Positions 9,125 through 18,893 of a DNA stretch of 64,000 bases are shown one piece after another. Made by a program: the position numbers and the translations under genes. The stretch's first letter is position 1; each line of letters starts with the position of its first letter. The notes beneath the pieces are model-generated. The model saw only the letters and a list, made by a program, of their open reading frames with translations, had not been told where the DNA came from and searched no databases. The stretch lies in assembly GCA_018369015.1 (NCBI GenBank), contig JAGZDD010000001.1, positions 1-64,000 of the forward strand, written 5' to 3'. This DNA comes from Clostridiales bacterium. Its GTDB lineage: Bacteria; Bacillota; Clostridia; Lachnospirales; Lachnospiraceae.

Positions 9125-10234
9125 TTGAGTGTGGTTATTAAATCGCTGGAATTAAAAAACTATCGGAATTATAAAGACCTTTATATTGAATTTAGTGACG
9201 GAACAAATATTTTGTATGGCAATAACGCCCAGGGCAAAACGAATATTCTGGAGGCAATTTACGTCTGCGCCACAACAAAGTCCCACCGGGGGAGCAAAGA
9301 CCGGGAGATTATCAATTTTAATACCGAGGATGCACATATATGTATGCATGTGGAGCGAAAATCTATTGTACATAAGATTGATATGCACCTGAAACGTTCT
9401 AAAACGAAGGGAGCTGCGATTGACGGGCTAATTGTTAAGAAATCCAGCGAGTTGTTTGGTGTTGTTAATGTAGTTTTTTTCTCGCCTGAGGATTTAGGGA
9501 TTATTAAAAATGGTCCTTCCGAGCGCCGGCGGTTTATTGACCTTGAGTTGTGTCAGCTTAATAAAATTTATCTGCACAATTTGACGAATTATAATAAAGT
9601 GGTGAATCAGAGAAATAATCTTCTGCGGCAGCTTTCATTTTCCCCTGCGCTTAAAGAAACGCTGGATGTCTGGGACAGCCAGCTTGTTTCCTATGGGCGG
9701 CAGGTGATTTTGCAGCGCCGGAAATTTGTCCGGGAGCTGAATGAACTTATTAGGCCGATCCATGACAGGCTCAGCGGTCAGAAAGAATCTTTGAAGCTTG
9801 TTTATGAGCCGAGTGTGGATGATGAAAGCTTTGAGCGCGTTCTTGCATCTAAGAGGACAAATGATATTCGTATTAAAACGTCCACGGTGGGGCCACATCG
9901 GGACGATATTAATTTTATTGTCAATGGGATTGACATACGTAAGTTCGGGTCCCAGGGCCAGCAGCGGACTGCGGCATTGTCGCTGAAGCTTGCTGAAATA
10001 GAGCTTGTTAAGAGTAAGATTAATGATACGCCGGTACTTCTTTTGGATGACGTATTGTCGGAGCTGGACAGCTTCCGGCAGAATTATCTTCTTGAAAGCA
10101 TAAAGGATATTCAGACGGTGATTACCTGTACGGGATTGGACGAGTTTGTCAATAACCGTTTCAGTATCAATAAGGTTTTCAGGGTGATCGACGGAACCCT
10201 TGAAATTGCTGAGCAGGGAAAATGTGAACAGTAA
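9125..10234 (+). CDS. recF: DNA replication and repair protein RecF
   Basis: RecF is an SMC-like ATPase that loads RecA at gaps with RecOR. It is about 369 residues long with Walker A GNNAQGKTNILEAIYV, the family SEL-type motif FFSPEDLGIIKNGPSERRRF, the ABC-like signature KFGSQGQQRTAALSLKLAE and Walker B PVLLLDDVLSELD. The listed start is TTG at 9125; the GTG at 9131 (MVIKSLELKNYRNY) is equally plausible and matches the usual family start better. Confidence 0.96.
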   Translation: MSVVIKSLELKNYRNYKDLYIEFSDGTNILYGNNAQGKTNILEAIYVCATTKSHRGSKDREIINFNTEDAHICMHVERKSIVHKIDMHLKRSKTKGAAIDGLIVKKSSELFGVVNVVFFSPEDLGIIKNGPSERRRFIDLELCQLNKIYLHNLTNYNKVVNQRNNLLRQLSFSPALKETLDVWDSQLVSYGRQVILQRRKFVRELNELIRPIHDRLSGQKESLKLVYEPSVDDESFERVLASKRTNDIRIKTSTVGPHRDDINFIVNGIDIRKFGSQGQQRTAALSLKLAEIELVKSKINDTPVLLLDDVLSELDSFRQNYLLESIKDIQTVITCTGLDEFVNNRFSINKVFRVIDGTLEIAEQGKCEQ

Positions 10235-10256
10235 CCACCGGACTGTTATAGCTTAA

Positions 10257-12230
<1,974 letters not shown>

Positions 12231-12239
12231 GTTCACCGG

Positions 12240-12294
12240 TACGTCGTCTTGGAGAAAATTTATGCTTGCATAAGATTTTCTCCAAGACGACGTA
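12240..12294. repeat. Long hairpin between gyrB and gyrA
   Basis: Arms of 26-27 bp (TACGTCGTCTTGGAGAAAAT at 12240 and its complement ending 12294) pair with one bulged base and a 2-nt loop. There is no T-run after it. It lies 10 bp past the gyrB stop, so it could act as a transcript end, a processing site or an inserted element; the 12295-12350 tail matches one at 63126-63175. Confidence 0.75.
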
Positions 12295-12350
12295 TCGAGG
12301 GAGCGCCGCTCTATGAGCAAGGTAGCTGCGCAGCAGCGGAAAGCGCGAAG
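12295..12350 (+). repeat. Tail module shared with the 63-kb element
   Basis: The segment reads GAGGGAG, eight variable bases, then TATGAGCAAGG(T)AGC and GCGGAAAGC. The same order and spacing occurs at 63127-63175, again straight after a long hairpin and ahead of a plus-strand gene. No reading frame is conserved, so it is treated as a repeat rather than a gene. Confidence 0.55.
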
Positions 12351-12445
12351 CGCGGCTTGCGAATGGCGCGGGTGAGGTTAGATGAGAGCAAAACGCAGGG
12401 TATACGTAAGCGCGAAAGTTAAGTCCGAATGGAGGAATTGTCAAA

Positions 12446-14998
12446 ATGGACGACAAGAGTAATATTTTCGATAAGGTTCACGAGGTCGATCTGCAAAAGA
12501 CTATGGAGGATTCCTATATCGATTACGCGATGAGCGTTATAGCATCTAGGGCTCTCCCGGATGTCCGGGACGGCCTGAAACCGGTGCAGAGAAGAATTTT
12601 ATATGCAATGATTGAGCTGAATAACGGCCCGGATAAGCCGCACAGAAAATGCGCCCGTATCGTCGGCGATACAATGGGTAAATATCATCCCCACGGAGAT
12701 AGCTCGATTTACGGCGCATTGGTGAATTTGGCCCAGGAGTGGAACACACGTTATCCCCTTGTGGACGGCCATGGCAACTTTGGTTCTGTGGACGGCGACG
12801 GCGCTGCGGCAATGCGTTATACAGAAGCACGTTTGAGCAAGATTTCCATGGAAATGACGGCAGATATTAACAAAGATACAGTGGATTTCCAGCCCAACTT
12901 TGATGAAACTGAGAAGGAGCCGGTTGTGCTTCCGTCCCGTTTTCCAAACCTTCTTGTCAACGGTACAACGGGAATTGCGGTAGGCATGGCGACGAATATT
13001 CCGCCGCATAATCTTCGGGAAACGGTTAACGGCGTACTAAAGATTATTGAAAACCGTGTCGACAATGACAGGGAAACGGAGATTGAGGAGCTTCTTGATG
13101 TTATTAAAGGGCCGGATTTTCCTACAGGAGCTATGATTTTAGGACGCCGCGGAATTGAAGAGGCGTACCGGACCGGACGCGGAAAGATTAAAGTTCGCGC
13201 CATAACGGATATTGAGCCAATGGCAAATAACCGTCAGCGTATTATTGTCAGCGAGCTGCCATACATGGTCAATAAAGCAAAGCTGATTGAAAAGATTGCA
13301 GAGCTTGTCCGCGATAAACGGGTGGAAGGCATTTCCGATTTGCGGGATGAGTCTGACCGCCAGGGGATGCGCGTTGTTATTGAGCTTAAAAAGGACGCGA
13401 ACCCTAATGTGATTTTGAATCATTTATATAAACATACCCAGCTTCAGGATTCCTTCGGCGTTATTATGCTGGCTCTTGTCAATAATGAGCCAATGGTATT
13501 AAATCTTAAGCAGATGCTTGAGCTTTATTTGCGCCACCAGGAAGATGTTGTCACAAGACGCTGCCGCTACGAACTGAGTAAGGCGGAGGAGAGGGCGCAC
13601 ATTTTACAAGGCCTGTTAATAGCTCTCGACCATATTGATGAGGTCATCAGCATTATCCGCTCATCTAAAAGCGTGGCGGAGGCTAAAGAGCGCCTGATTG
13701 AAAGCTTTGCCCTGACCGAGGTTCAGGCCCAGGCGATTGTGGATATGCGTCTGCGCGCTCTGACCGGCTTGGAAAGAGAGAAGCTTGAAAATGAATATAA
13801 AGAGCTTATGGCAAGGATTGAAGAGTTGAAAGCGATTCTTGGAAATGAAAAGCTGCTTCTTGGCGTGATTCGTGACGAGATTACGGTGATCCGCGATAAG
13901 TACGGCGATGACCGCAGGACTTCGATTGGTATTGATGATGACGAGATTACCATTGAAGATCTGATTAAAGAAGAAAATACAGTGATTACTATGACCCGTC
14001 TTGGCTACATTAAGCGGATGACTGAGGATAATTTCCGCAGCCAGAACCGCGGCGGCAAAGGGGTTAAGGGAATGGCGACCATTGATGATGATTTTATTGA
14101 GGATCTTATGATGACCTCGACCCATCATTATATTATGTTCTTTACCAATAAGGGCAAGGTTTACCGGATGAAGGCTTATGAGATTCCTGAGTCTTCAAGG
14201 ACTGCCAGAGGAACGGCGCTTGTCAATCTGCTCCAGCTTGAGCCGGGTGAGCGGATTACGGCAATGATACCGATTAAAAATTATAGTGACGATAAATATT
14301 TATTTATGGCCACGAAGAATGGTATGGTTAAAAAGACTTCGATTATGGAATACCAGAACATTCGTAAATCGGGACTGGCGGCAATTAATTTAAGGGATGA
14401 TGACGAGCTTATTGAGGTTAAGACAACGGATCATCATAATGATATTTTCCTTGTGACTAAGAATGGAATGTGTATCCGGTTTAATGAAAATGATGTACGT
14501 CCAACGGGCCGGACGTCCATGGGTGTGATCGGCATGAATCTTGACCCGGATGACGAGGTTGTAGGAATGCAGCTTGACACTCAGGGAACGTCGCTCCTTA
14601 TAGCCTCTGAGAACGGCCTTGGCAAGCGGACAACAATTGATGAATTTGCTGTTCAGCGCCGCGGCGGCAAGGGGGTAAAGTGTTACAAAATCACTGAAAA
14701 AACAGGAACGGTTGTTGGTGTGAAGGCTGTGAATGAGGATAATGAAATTATGCTCATTACGACGGGCGGCATTATTATCCGTATGCCTGTGGACGGTATT
14801 TCCGTTCTGGGACGCATTACCTCCGGCGTAAAGCTGATTGACATTGATGTTGAGAAGGATATTAAGGTTGCCAGCATTGCCAAGGTGCGCCAGGATGTGG
14901 AAAAGTCTGATGAGGATGTGGACAGCCTGGAAGACGCAAAAAATGCCGGAAATAGCGCGGATATGGGCACTGACAGGAACGAGCAGCCTTTAGAATGA
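12446..14998 (+). CDS. gyrA: DNA gyrase subunit A
   Basis: GyrA is the DNA-cleaving and DNA-wrapping half of gyrase. At 850 residues it is full length, starting after GGAGGAATTG. The winged-helix region contains [39 protein letters not shown] and the catalytic tyrosine in [11 protein letters not shown]. The C-terminal beta-pinwheel contains the GyrA box [10 protein letters not shown] and several repeats of the RxxGxG type (TARGTAL, RRGGKGV). The quinolone-determining positions read D-S in HGDSSIY, the unmutated form seen in sensitive relatives (inference). Confidence 0.98.
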   Translation: MDDKSNIFDKVHEVDLQKTMEDSYIDYAMSVIASRALPDVRDGLKPVQRRILYAMIELNNGPDKPHRKCARIVGDTMGKYHPHGDSSIYGALVNLAQEWNTRYPLVDGHGNFGSVDGDGAAAMRYTEARLSKISMEMTADINKDTVDFQPNFDETEKEPVVLPSRFPNLLVNGTTGIAVGMATNIPPHNLRETVNGVLKIIENRVDNDRETEIEELLDVIKGPDFPTGAMILGRRGIEEAYRTGRGKIKVRAITDIEPMANNRQRIIVSELPYMVNKAKLIEKIAELVRDKRVEGISDLRDESDRQGMRVVIELKKDANPNVILNHLYKHTQLQDSFGVIMLALVNNEPMVLNLKQMLELYLRHQEDVVTRRCRYELSKAEERAHILQGLLIALDHIDEVISIIRSSKSVAEAKERLIESFALTEVQAQAIVDMRLRALTGLEREKLENEYKELMARIEELKAILGNEKLLLGVIRDEITVIRDKYGDDRRTSIGIDDDEITIEDLIKEENTVITMTRLGYIKRMTEDNFRSQNRGGKGVKGMATIDDDFIEDLMMTSTHHYIMFFTNKGKVYRMKAYEIPESSRTARGTALVNLLQLEPGERITAMIPIKNYSDDKYLFMATKNGMVKKTSIMEYQNIRKSGLAAINLRDDDELIEVKTTDHHNDIFLVTKNGMCIRFNENDVRPTGRTSMGVIGMNLDPDDEVVGMQLDTQGTSLLIASENGLGKRTTIDEFAVQRRGGKGVKCYKITEKTGTVVGVKAVNEDNEIMLITTGGIIIRMPVDGISVLGRITSGVKLIDIDVEKDIKVASIAKVRQDVEKSDEDVDSLEDAKNAGNSADMGTDRNEQPLE

Positions 14999-15034
14999 TA
15001 ATATAGAGTTATCGTTTTTAATAAACTTGTGGAT

Positions 15035-15086
15035 AAAACCGCTGTGAAATTCGGGGTTTGTGGATTTCATGGCGGTTTTTATTTTT
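15035..15086 (+). terminator. Rho-independent terminator after gyrA
   Basis: AAAACCGC and GCGGTTTT arms, extended by TGTGAAAT/ATTTCATG, enclose a loop and are followed by TTTTATTTTT. It lies 36 bp past the gyrA stop. Confidence 0.8.
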
Positions 15087-15137
15087 GAGGTGTATTGCCG
15101 CCGGTGCACGTTGAGTAATAACTGAAGCAAAGCGCAG

Positions 15138-15187
15138 AAAAACCCCCGATGCCTGCAGCTTTGATGATGTAAGCATCGGGGGTTTTT
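15138..15187. terminator. Bidirectional terminator with CCCCCGATGC stem
   Basis: AAAAACCCCCGATGC (15138-15152) pairs perfectly with GCATCGGGGGTTTTT (15173-15187). The A-run and T-run mean it could stop transcription from either side, separating gyrA from the minus-strand remnant that follows. Confidence 0.8.
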
Positions 15188-15298
15188 GAGTAACAAAAAA
15201 GTAGAAGCAGTATTTAAAATACACAGGATTCCCCGAAATCTATGTAGATATTCGACATTTTCCCGTGATACCTCTCACTTTCTCTTTAGAATCTCTGG

Positions 15299-15675
15299 TT
15301 TAGATATTTTTACGGAAATCCTCAAAGGAAGCTGAACGTGCAGCCACCAGATGCCATTGCTTTAGTATGTCAGGATTTTCCTCCAGATTAATCCTATCTA
15401 AAATATCTGTTGGAACAGTTCCATGCATTTGTAAAAGGTCGATAATACCGTGTCCGTTGGGGCAGGCATTTTAATCGTTCAACCTGCATTTCAACATTAA
15501 AGCGCCGTTGTGTTCCGTGTTCTTCTGCCAGGACATCCAAACGCACACTGTGATAGTTTGGATGATAAAACAAAGCCTTTTCAGTGATGACAGTAACATG
15601 TAAAACCTTCATGTCCAGAGCTATTTCTATGAATCTCCGGCATTTTTCTGAGTCCGCCATGACGGCGGCGAACAT
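15299..15675 (-). pseudogene. Decayed Rpn-family (PD-(D/E)XK) nuclease/transposase-like gene
   Basis: The first part reads FMFAAVMADSEKCRRFIEIA and later RLDVLAEEHGTQRRFNVEMQ, which match the start of Rpn-type recombination-promoting nucleases (catalytic D and E-x-Q). After about 75 residues the frame breaks at RYYRP. In another frame the typical C-terminal segment appears (LDRINLEENPDILKQWHLVA, then RSASFEDFRKNI and a stop at 15299). Upstream the homology continues in frame (QLTIKDSF) with no start codon before a stop. The middle section is missing, so this is a remnant rather than a working gene. Confidence 0.7.
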
Positions 15676-15813
15676 AAATGAGTCTTTAATAGTTAATTGA
15701 TAAAAAGCTTTGGAAATGTTCAGTCAGGTCTGCGCACTTGCTGCGCTGACCGTCAGAAAATGAAACAGGAGTGTAAAAATCCTATCGCCGTAGGCGATTT
15801 TTAATGGTTTTTG

Positions 15814-15848
15814 CTTGTAACAGTTCAGCAAGGCTGAACTGTTACAAG
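15814..15848. repeat. Perfect hairpin element, GTAACAGTTCAGC family
   Basis: Two perfect 16-bp arms (15814-15829 and 15833-15848, core GTAACAGTTCAGC) enclose a 3-nt loop AAG. The same core with loop ATG occurs at 60337-60365. It interrupts a minus-strand frame five codons after an apparent start at 15859. Confidence 0.75.
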
Positions 15849-15856
15849 TCTTTTGC

Positions 15857-15933
15857 CATTTTTTAATTCCTCCATAACGAGGAATCCTATGTACTGATAG
15901 TATACAAGACAGGTACTTTTAGGGTCAAGTACC
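15857..15933 (-). promoter_or_regulatory. Orphan minus-strand promoter with dyad operator and truncated start
   Basis: On the minus strand, -35 TTGACC (15928-15923) and -10 TATACT (15904-15899) are 18 bp apart. A 7-bp dyad GGTACTT/AAGTACC (15912-15918, 15927-15933) overlaps the -35 side, an arrangement seen with MerR-type regulators. A strong GGAGGA site and ATG at 15859 follow, but the frame ends after MAKDL at the hairpin element. The gene body appears to be lost. Confidence 0.5.
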
Positions 15934-16270
15934 TATAATATATGCGTTTAGATTTACTTGTGCGGGCAACTAGCCAAAGTCGAACTCGCTTGATCTTGGC
16001 GACTGCTAAGAGGGGCGCTAAGTACCAGTGTTGCTAAGTGCTGACCGAAGCCATTTAAGGCATTAGCAGAACGGCTCCTATTTCCCATTTTGGGGAACGG
16101 CTCCCATGCCTTGAAAAATCCCTTGGGTGCGATTAAAATACTTTTATTAAGATATGTGAAGCAGGCACGGTACTATCTGGCGTTCTTACGTGGCGGGCGG
16201 AGCCGCGAGCTGCGTGGTACGAAAGTTTACTTTGATACTTAGTCAAATATATTCAGTCACAAACAGGGAG
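15934..16270 (+). other. Noncoding leader upstream of locus 1
   Basis: No gene is seen in these 337 bp. The stretch holds short direct repeats (GCTAAG three times near 15993-16036; GAACGGCTCC at about 16070 and 16096) and small dyads such as TTGATACTTAGTCAA near 16232. TTTACT with TATATT 16 bp later near 16227 is a weak candidate promoter for the amidohydrolase gene. It matches no T-box or riboswitch signature that I recognise. Confidence 0.4.
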
Positions 16271-16280
16271 GTTAATGACA

Positions 16281-17240
16281 ATGGAATCGAAATTATATTC
16301 AGGAAAGATTATGGATGTACATACACATTTTACAATTGAAACGACGAGGTATGCACAGGATGCTGGAAAGCTTGGCTATACGGTCGAGAATAAAGGCATT
16401 GGTGAACATGTAGCCTTTATGGATCAGGCGGGGATTTCTTATGCGATTCTTAGTTGTCCAACACAAAAATTTTTGGAGGACAAAGAAAGGTGTGCAGCGT
16501 ATTGCCGTCAGGTCAATGATACGGGGGCAAATATTTCCCGGCAATATCCAAAGCGCTTTGGATTTGCGGCAGCGCTGCCCCTGCCCTGGGTTCGGGAAGC
16601 TAAAAATGAGATGGAAAGGGCTGTCTGTGAGCTTGGCGCAAAGGCTGTGTGCCTGTGCAGTAATTATAATGGATATTATCTTGGAGCGCCGGAGTTTGAT
16701 GAAATTTTTGAACTTTTAAACAGACTGGGCGTTCCGGCCATACTTCACCCGGCAGCGCCTGTGGTTTATCCAACGTCTCCGGTTACGGGGAAAATTTTGC
16801 CGATGTATGAATTTATTACAGATACGACCCGGACAGTTCTGGATGTGTTTGCATCGGAAACTTTGGTACGTTATCCCAATGTGAAGCTTGTAGTTCCTCA
16901 CAGCGGGTCCTGTCTGCCGATGGCGATTGACCGGTTCCGGGGAATTATGAGTGTGACCGGAAGAACGGTGGAAATTCCGACAGATCAGCTTTACTTTGAT
17001 CTGGCCTGTGATTCCTTTCCAAATGGCGTACCGATTTTGCTGACACTGACAGATGCATCCCATATTTTATATGGCACCGATTTTCCGGCTATACCGGAGC
17101 CTGCGCTTAAACGGCATTTACATAGTGCAAAGACATGCCCGCAGCTTGAGGGGAGCTTTGAGGAAGTGTTTTGGAAGAATGGGGAAAAATTATTTTGTGG
17201 TTATGCAAAATGCAAAAATAAATCCTTCCAAAACGCATAA
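16281..17240 (+). CDS. Amidohydrolase family protein (ACMSD/COG2159-like)
   Basis: This 319-residue metal-dependent hydrolase or decarboxylase has a TIM-barrel fold. The metal-binding motif DVHTHF lies near residue 13, followed by ILHPAAP, VVPHSGSCLP and the barrel-closing aspartate in LYGTDFP, all placed as in the ACMSD/gamma-resorcylate decarboxylase group. Those relatives act on small aromatic acids, so a role on an aromatic aglycone is possible but unproven. The ATG at 16281 sits nine bases from AGGGAGG; the ATG at 16275 is too close. It is the first gene of a four-gene plus-strand locus. Confidence 0.8.
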   Translation: MESKLYSGKIMDVHTHFTIETTRYAQDAGKLGYTVENKGIGEHVAFMDQAGISYAILSCPTQKFLEDKERCAAYCRQVNDTGANISRQYPKRFGFAAALPLPWVREAKNEMERAVCELGAKAVCLCSNYNGYYLGAPEFDEIFELLNRLGVPAILHPAAPVVYPTSPVTGKILPMYEFITDTTRTVLDVFASETLVRYPNVKLVVPHSGSCLPMAIDRFRGIMSVTGRTVEIPTDQLYFDLACDSFPNGVPILLTLTDASHILYGTDFPAIPEPALKRHLHSAKTCPQLEGSFEEVFWKNGEKLFCGYAKCKNKSFQNA

Positions 17241-17302
17241 CCATAGTCATATTAACTATGATAATATAAATGCATGGAAAAACCGTTAAAGGAGGAGTAA
17301 AA

Positions 17303-17800
17303 ATGACGAAAACATTGGACGAACGTATGGCCATTGTCAAGGATATTCTGTTCGGTCAGCCGGGAATGTTGATGACAAAACCTTTGAAGGAAGGCACCCT
17401 GAAAAATAAATGCATTGAAGGCTGCTGTACAGGTTATACGTTTGAGGTGGACAACTTAAGCTACCGGGGGATATGGGTATCAACACTTGAAGGAATAAAA
17501 ATTAAGGTTGACGGCGAGGAGGTTCCCCAGGAGGACATTATGGTATGCCTTAAGGGAATGAAATTCCCGGTATGCGACCTTGGCGGGCATACAGAAGTGT
17601 TCTGGGGAGCCAGAGATAAATGTGTCGTTAATGTCAATAAGGTCGGCGGTCTTTCAATCGGAGAACATAAAATTGAAATTGAAATATTAAAACGGGCGGA
17701 TTTCGGACATTCTTACGGGGAAGCTGAGGAAGGCTACGAAAATGCTACAGAGTTCCACAAGCCGGAAGTCATTATAGACGAAGCAGTTTACACGATTTAA
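17303..17800 (+). CDS. DUF6379 protein, C-glycoside deglycosidase beta-subunit-like (pair 1)
   Basis: This 165-residue protein starts at the ATG at 17303 behind AAAGGAGGAG. It carries the signature shared with the two other copies in this window: YRGIWVSTLEGIKIKVDGEE in the middle and VGGLSIGEHKIEIEI near the end. Proteins of this type are the small subunit of C-glycoside deglycosidases (DgpB, DfgB). They pair with a TIM-barrel subunit to split the sugar-aglycone C-C bond after C3 oxidation. This copy has about 35 extra N-terminal residues relative to the others. It is 16 bp upstream of its TIM-barrel partner. Confidence 0.8.
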   Translation: MTKTLDERMAIVKDILFGQPGMLMTKPLKEGTLKNKCIEGCCTGYTFEVDNLSYRGIWVSTLEGIKIKVDGEEVPQEDIMVCLKGMKFPVCDLGGHTEVFWGARDKCVVNVNKVGGLSIGEHKIEIEILKRADFGHSYGEAEEGYENATEFHKPEVIIDEAVYTI

Positions 17801-17816
17801 CCAGGGGGTGGAAGTG

Positions 17817-18830
17817 ATGGGAAAATTAAAACATAGTATTACATTATATGGCTTTGGCTATAACTATATGAGAGGGGAATATTCCCTTGAGGATGTCCTT
17901 AAAAAGACAAAGGCGTTGGGGGCCGACGGCTTTGAGATTGTAGCGCCTCAGATGGTTGAAGGACATCCGAATCCAAGCGAGTATTGGATGGAATCCTTTA
18001 AGGATCTTTATAAAAAATACGATTTGACGCCAGTATGCTACAGCATTTACATTGACAGCGGAAAGCACAAGGGCCGTTTCCTCAATGAAGCGGAGCGTTT
18101 GGCCGGAACAATTAATGAAATGGAATATGCAAAGCGCATGGGATTTTCCGTTGTGAGAAGCCAGGATGCATTGCTTCCTAAGACAATGGAAAAGCTTCTT
18201 CCTTATGCTGAGGCGTTAGATCTTCATCTGGCAATTGAACTCCACGGGCCTTATTCGCCATCCACTCCGGTATTCCAGGAATATGCAGAGCTTTTTGAAA
18301 AGAAAAATTCAAAGCACCTGGGCGTTGTTATGGACTATTCTGCATTTTCATCCGGCCCTCCTGCGACCATTCTGGATCAGTTCCCTGACGATGTGTGCCA
18401 CAAGGAAGTGCTTCACAAGGTAAGAAAACTGTTTACCACAACGGAAATCCCTGAGGAGGAGCTTGTGAAAATGATTCTTGATGAAGGCGGCGATGCGGTG
18501 GATGTACTGATTGCCCAAAAGAAGATTTTTACAGGGCTTAACGAAAGCGGGAAAATGGGAACAATTTATTACCGTACTCATCCCGACTATGAAGGTTTTG
18601 GCAGGCTGTTAAAGTGGTCGCAGTATATGCATGGAAAGTATTGGCATGTGGGTGAGGATTTAAGCTGTGATGAAATTGATTATCCGGGCTTTGTAAAAAT
18701 TATGAAGGAGGAAAATTATCAGGGCTTTATTGCGTCCGAATATGAGGGGTCAAATATTTCACCGAAATATAAGGACGAGGATCAGCTTGCACTACATATT
18801 AAAATGCTTGACAAGCTATGGAACGAATAG
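17817..18830 (+). CDS. TIM-barrel protein, C-glycoside deglycosidase alpha-subunit-like (pair 1)
   Basis: This 337-residue protein of the sugar phosphate isomerase/epimerase (xylose isomerase-like) fold likely forms the catalytic subunit with the preceding DUF6379 protein. Candidate metal ligands, inferred by comparing the three copies here, are E141 in AIELHGP, D173 in VMDYSAF, H272 in YMHGKY and E308 in ASEYEG. The ATG at 17817 is used because AGGGGGTGG lies 6 bases upstream; the GTG at 17808 overlaps that site. The substrate, presumably a 3-oxo C-glycoside, is inferred from family members and not shown by the sequence. Confidence 0.8.
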   Translation: MGKLKHSITLYGFGYNYMRGEYSLEDVLKKTKALGADGFEIVAPQMVEGHPNPSEYWMESFKDLYKKYDLTPVCYSIYIDSGKHKGRFLNEAERLAGTINEMEYAKRMGFSVVRSQDALLPKTMEKLLPYAEALDLHLAIELHGPYSPSTPVFQEYAELFEKKNSKHLGVVMDYSAFSSGPPATILDQFPDDVCHKEVLHKVRKLFTTTEIPEEELVKMILDEGGDAVDVLIAQKKIFTGLNESGKMGTIYYRTHPDYEGFGRLLKWSQYMHGKYWHVGEDLSCDEIDYPGFVKIMKEENYQGFIASEYEGSNISPKYKDEDQLALHIKMLDKLWNE

Positions 18831-18893
18831 CTAAAGGTATATTGTTTATCCAGGGGTTAACCAATTAAAATAATTTTCCAGGAGGAGAAGCGG

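Noticed and set aside
13661..14128. 155-codon minus-strand frame within gyrA
   Set aside because: Antisense shadow of a fully conserved gyrA sequence.
15934..16270. T-box or known riboswitch in the locus 1 leader
   Set aside because: No T-box AGGGTGGNACCGCG sequence or other recognisable aptamer consensus was found, and no terminator/antiterminator pair is evident.
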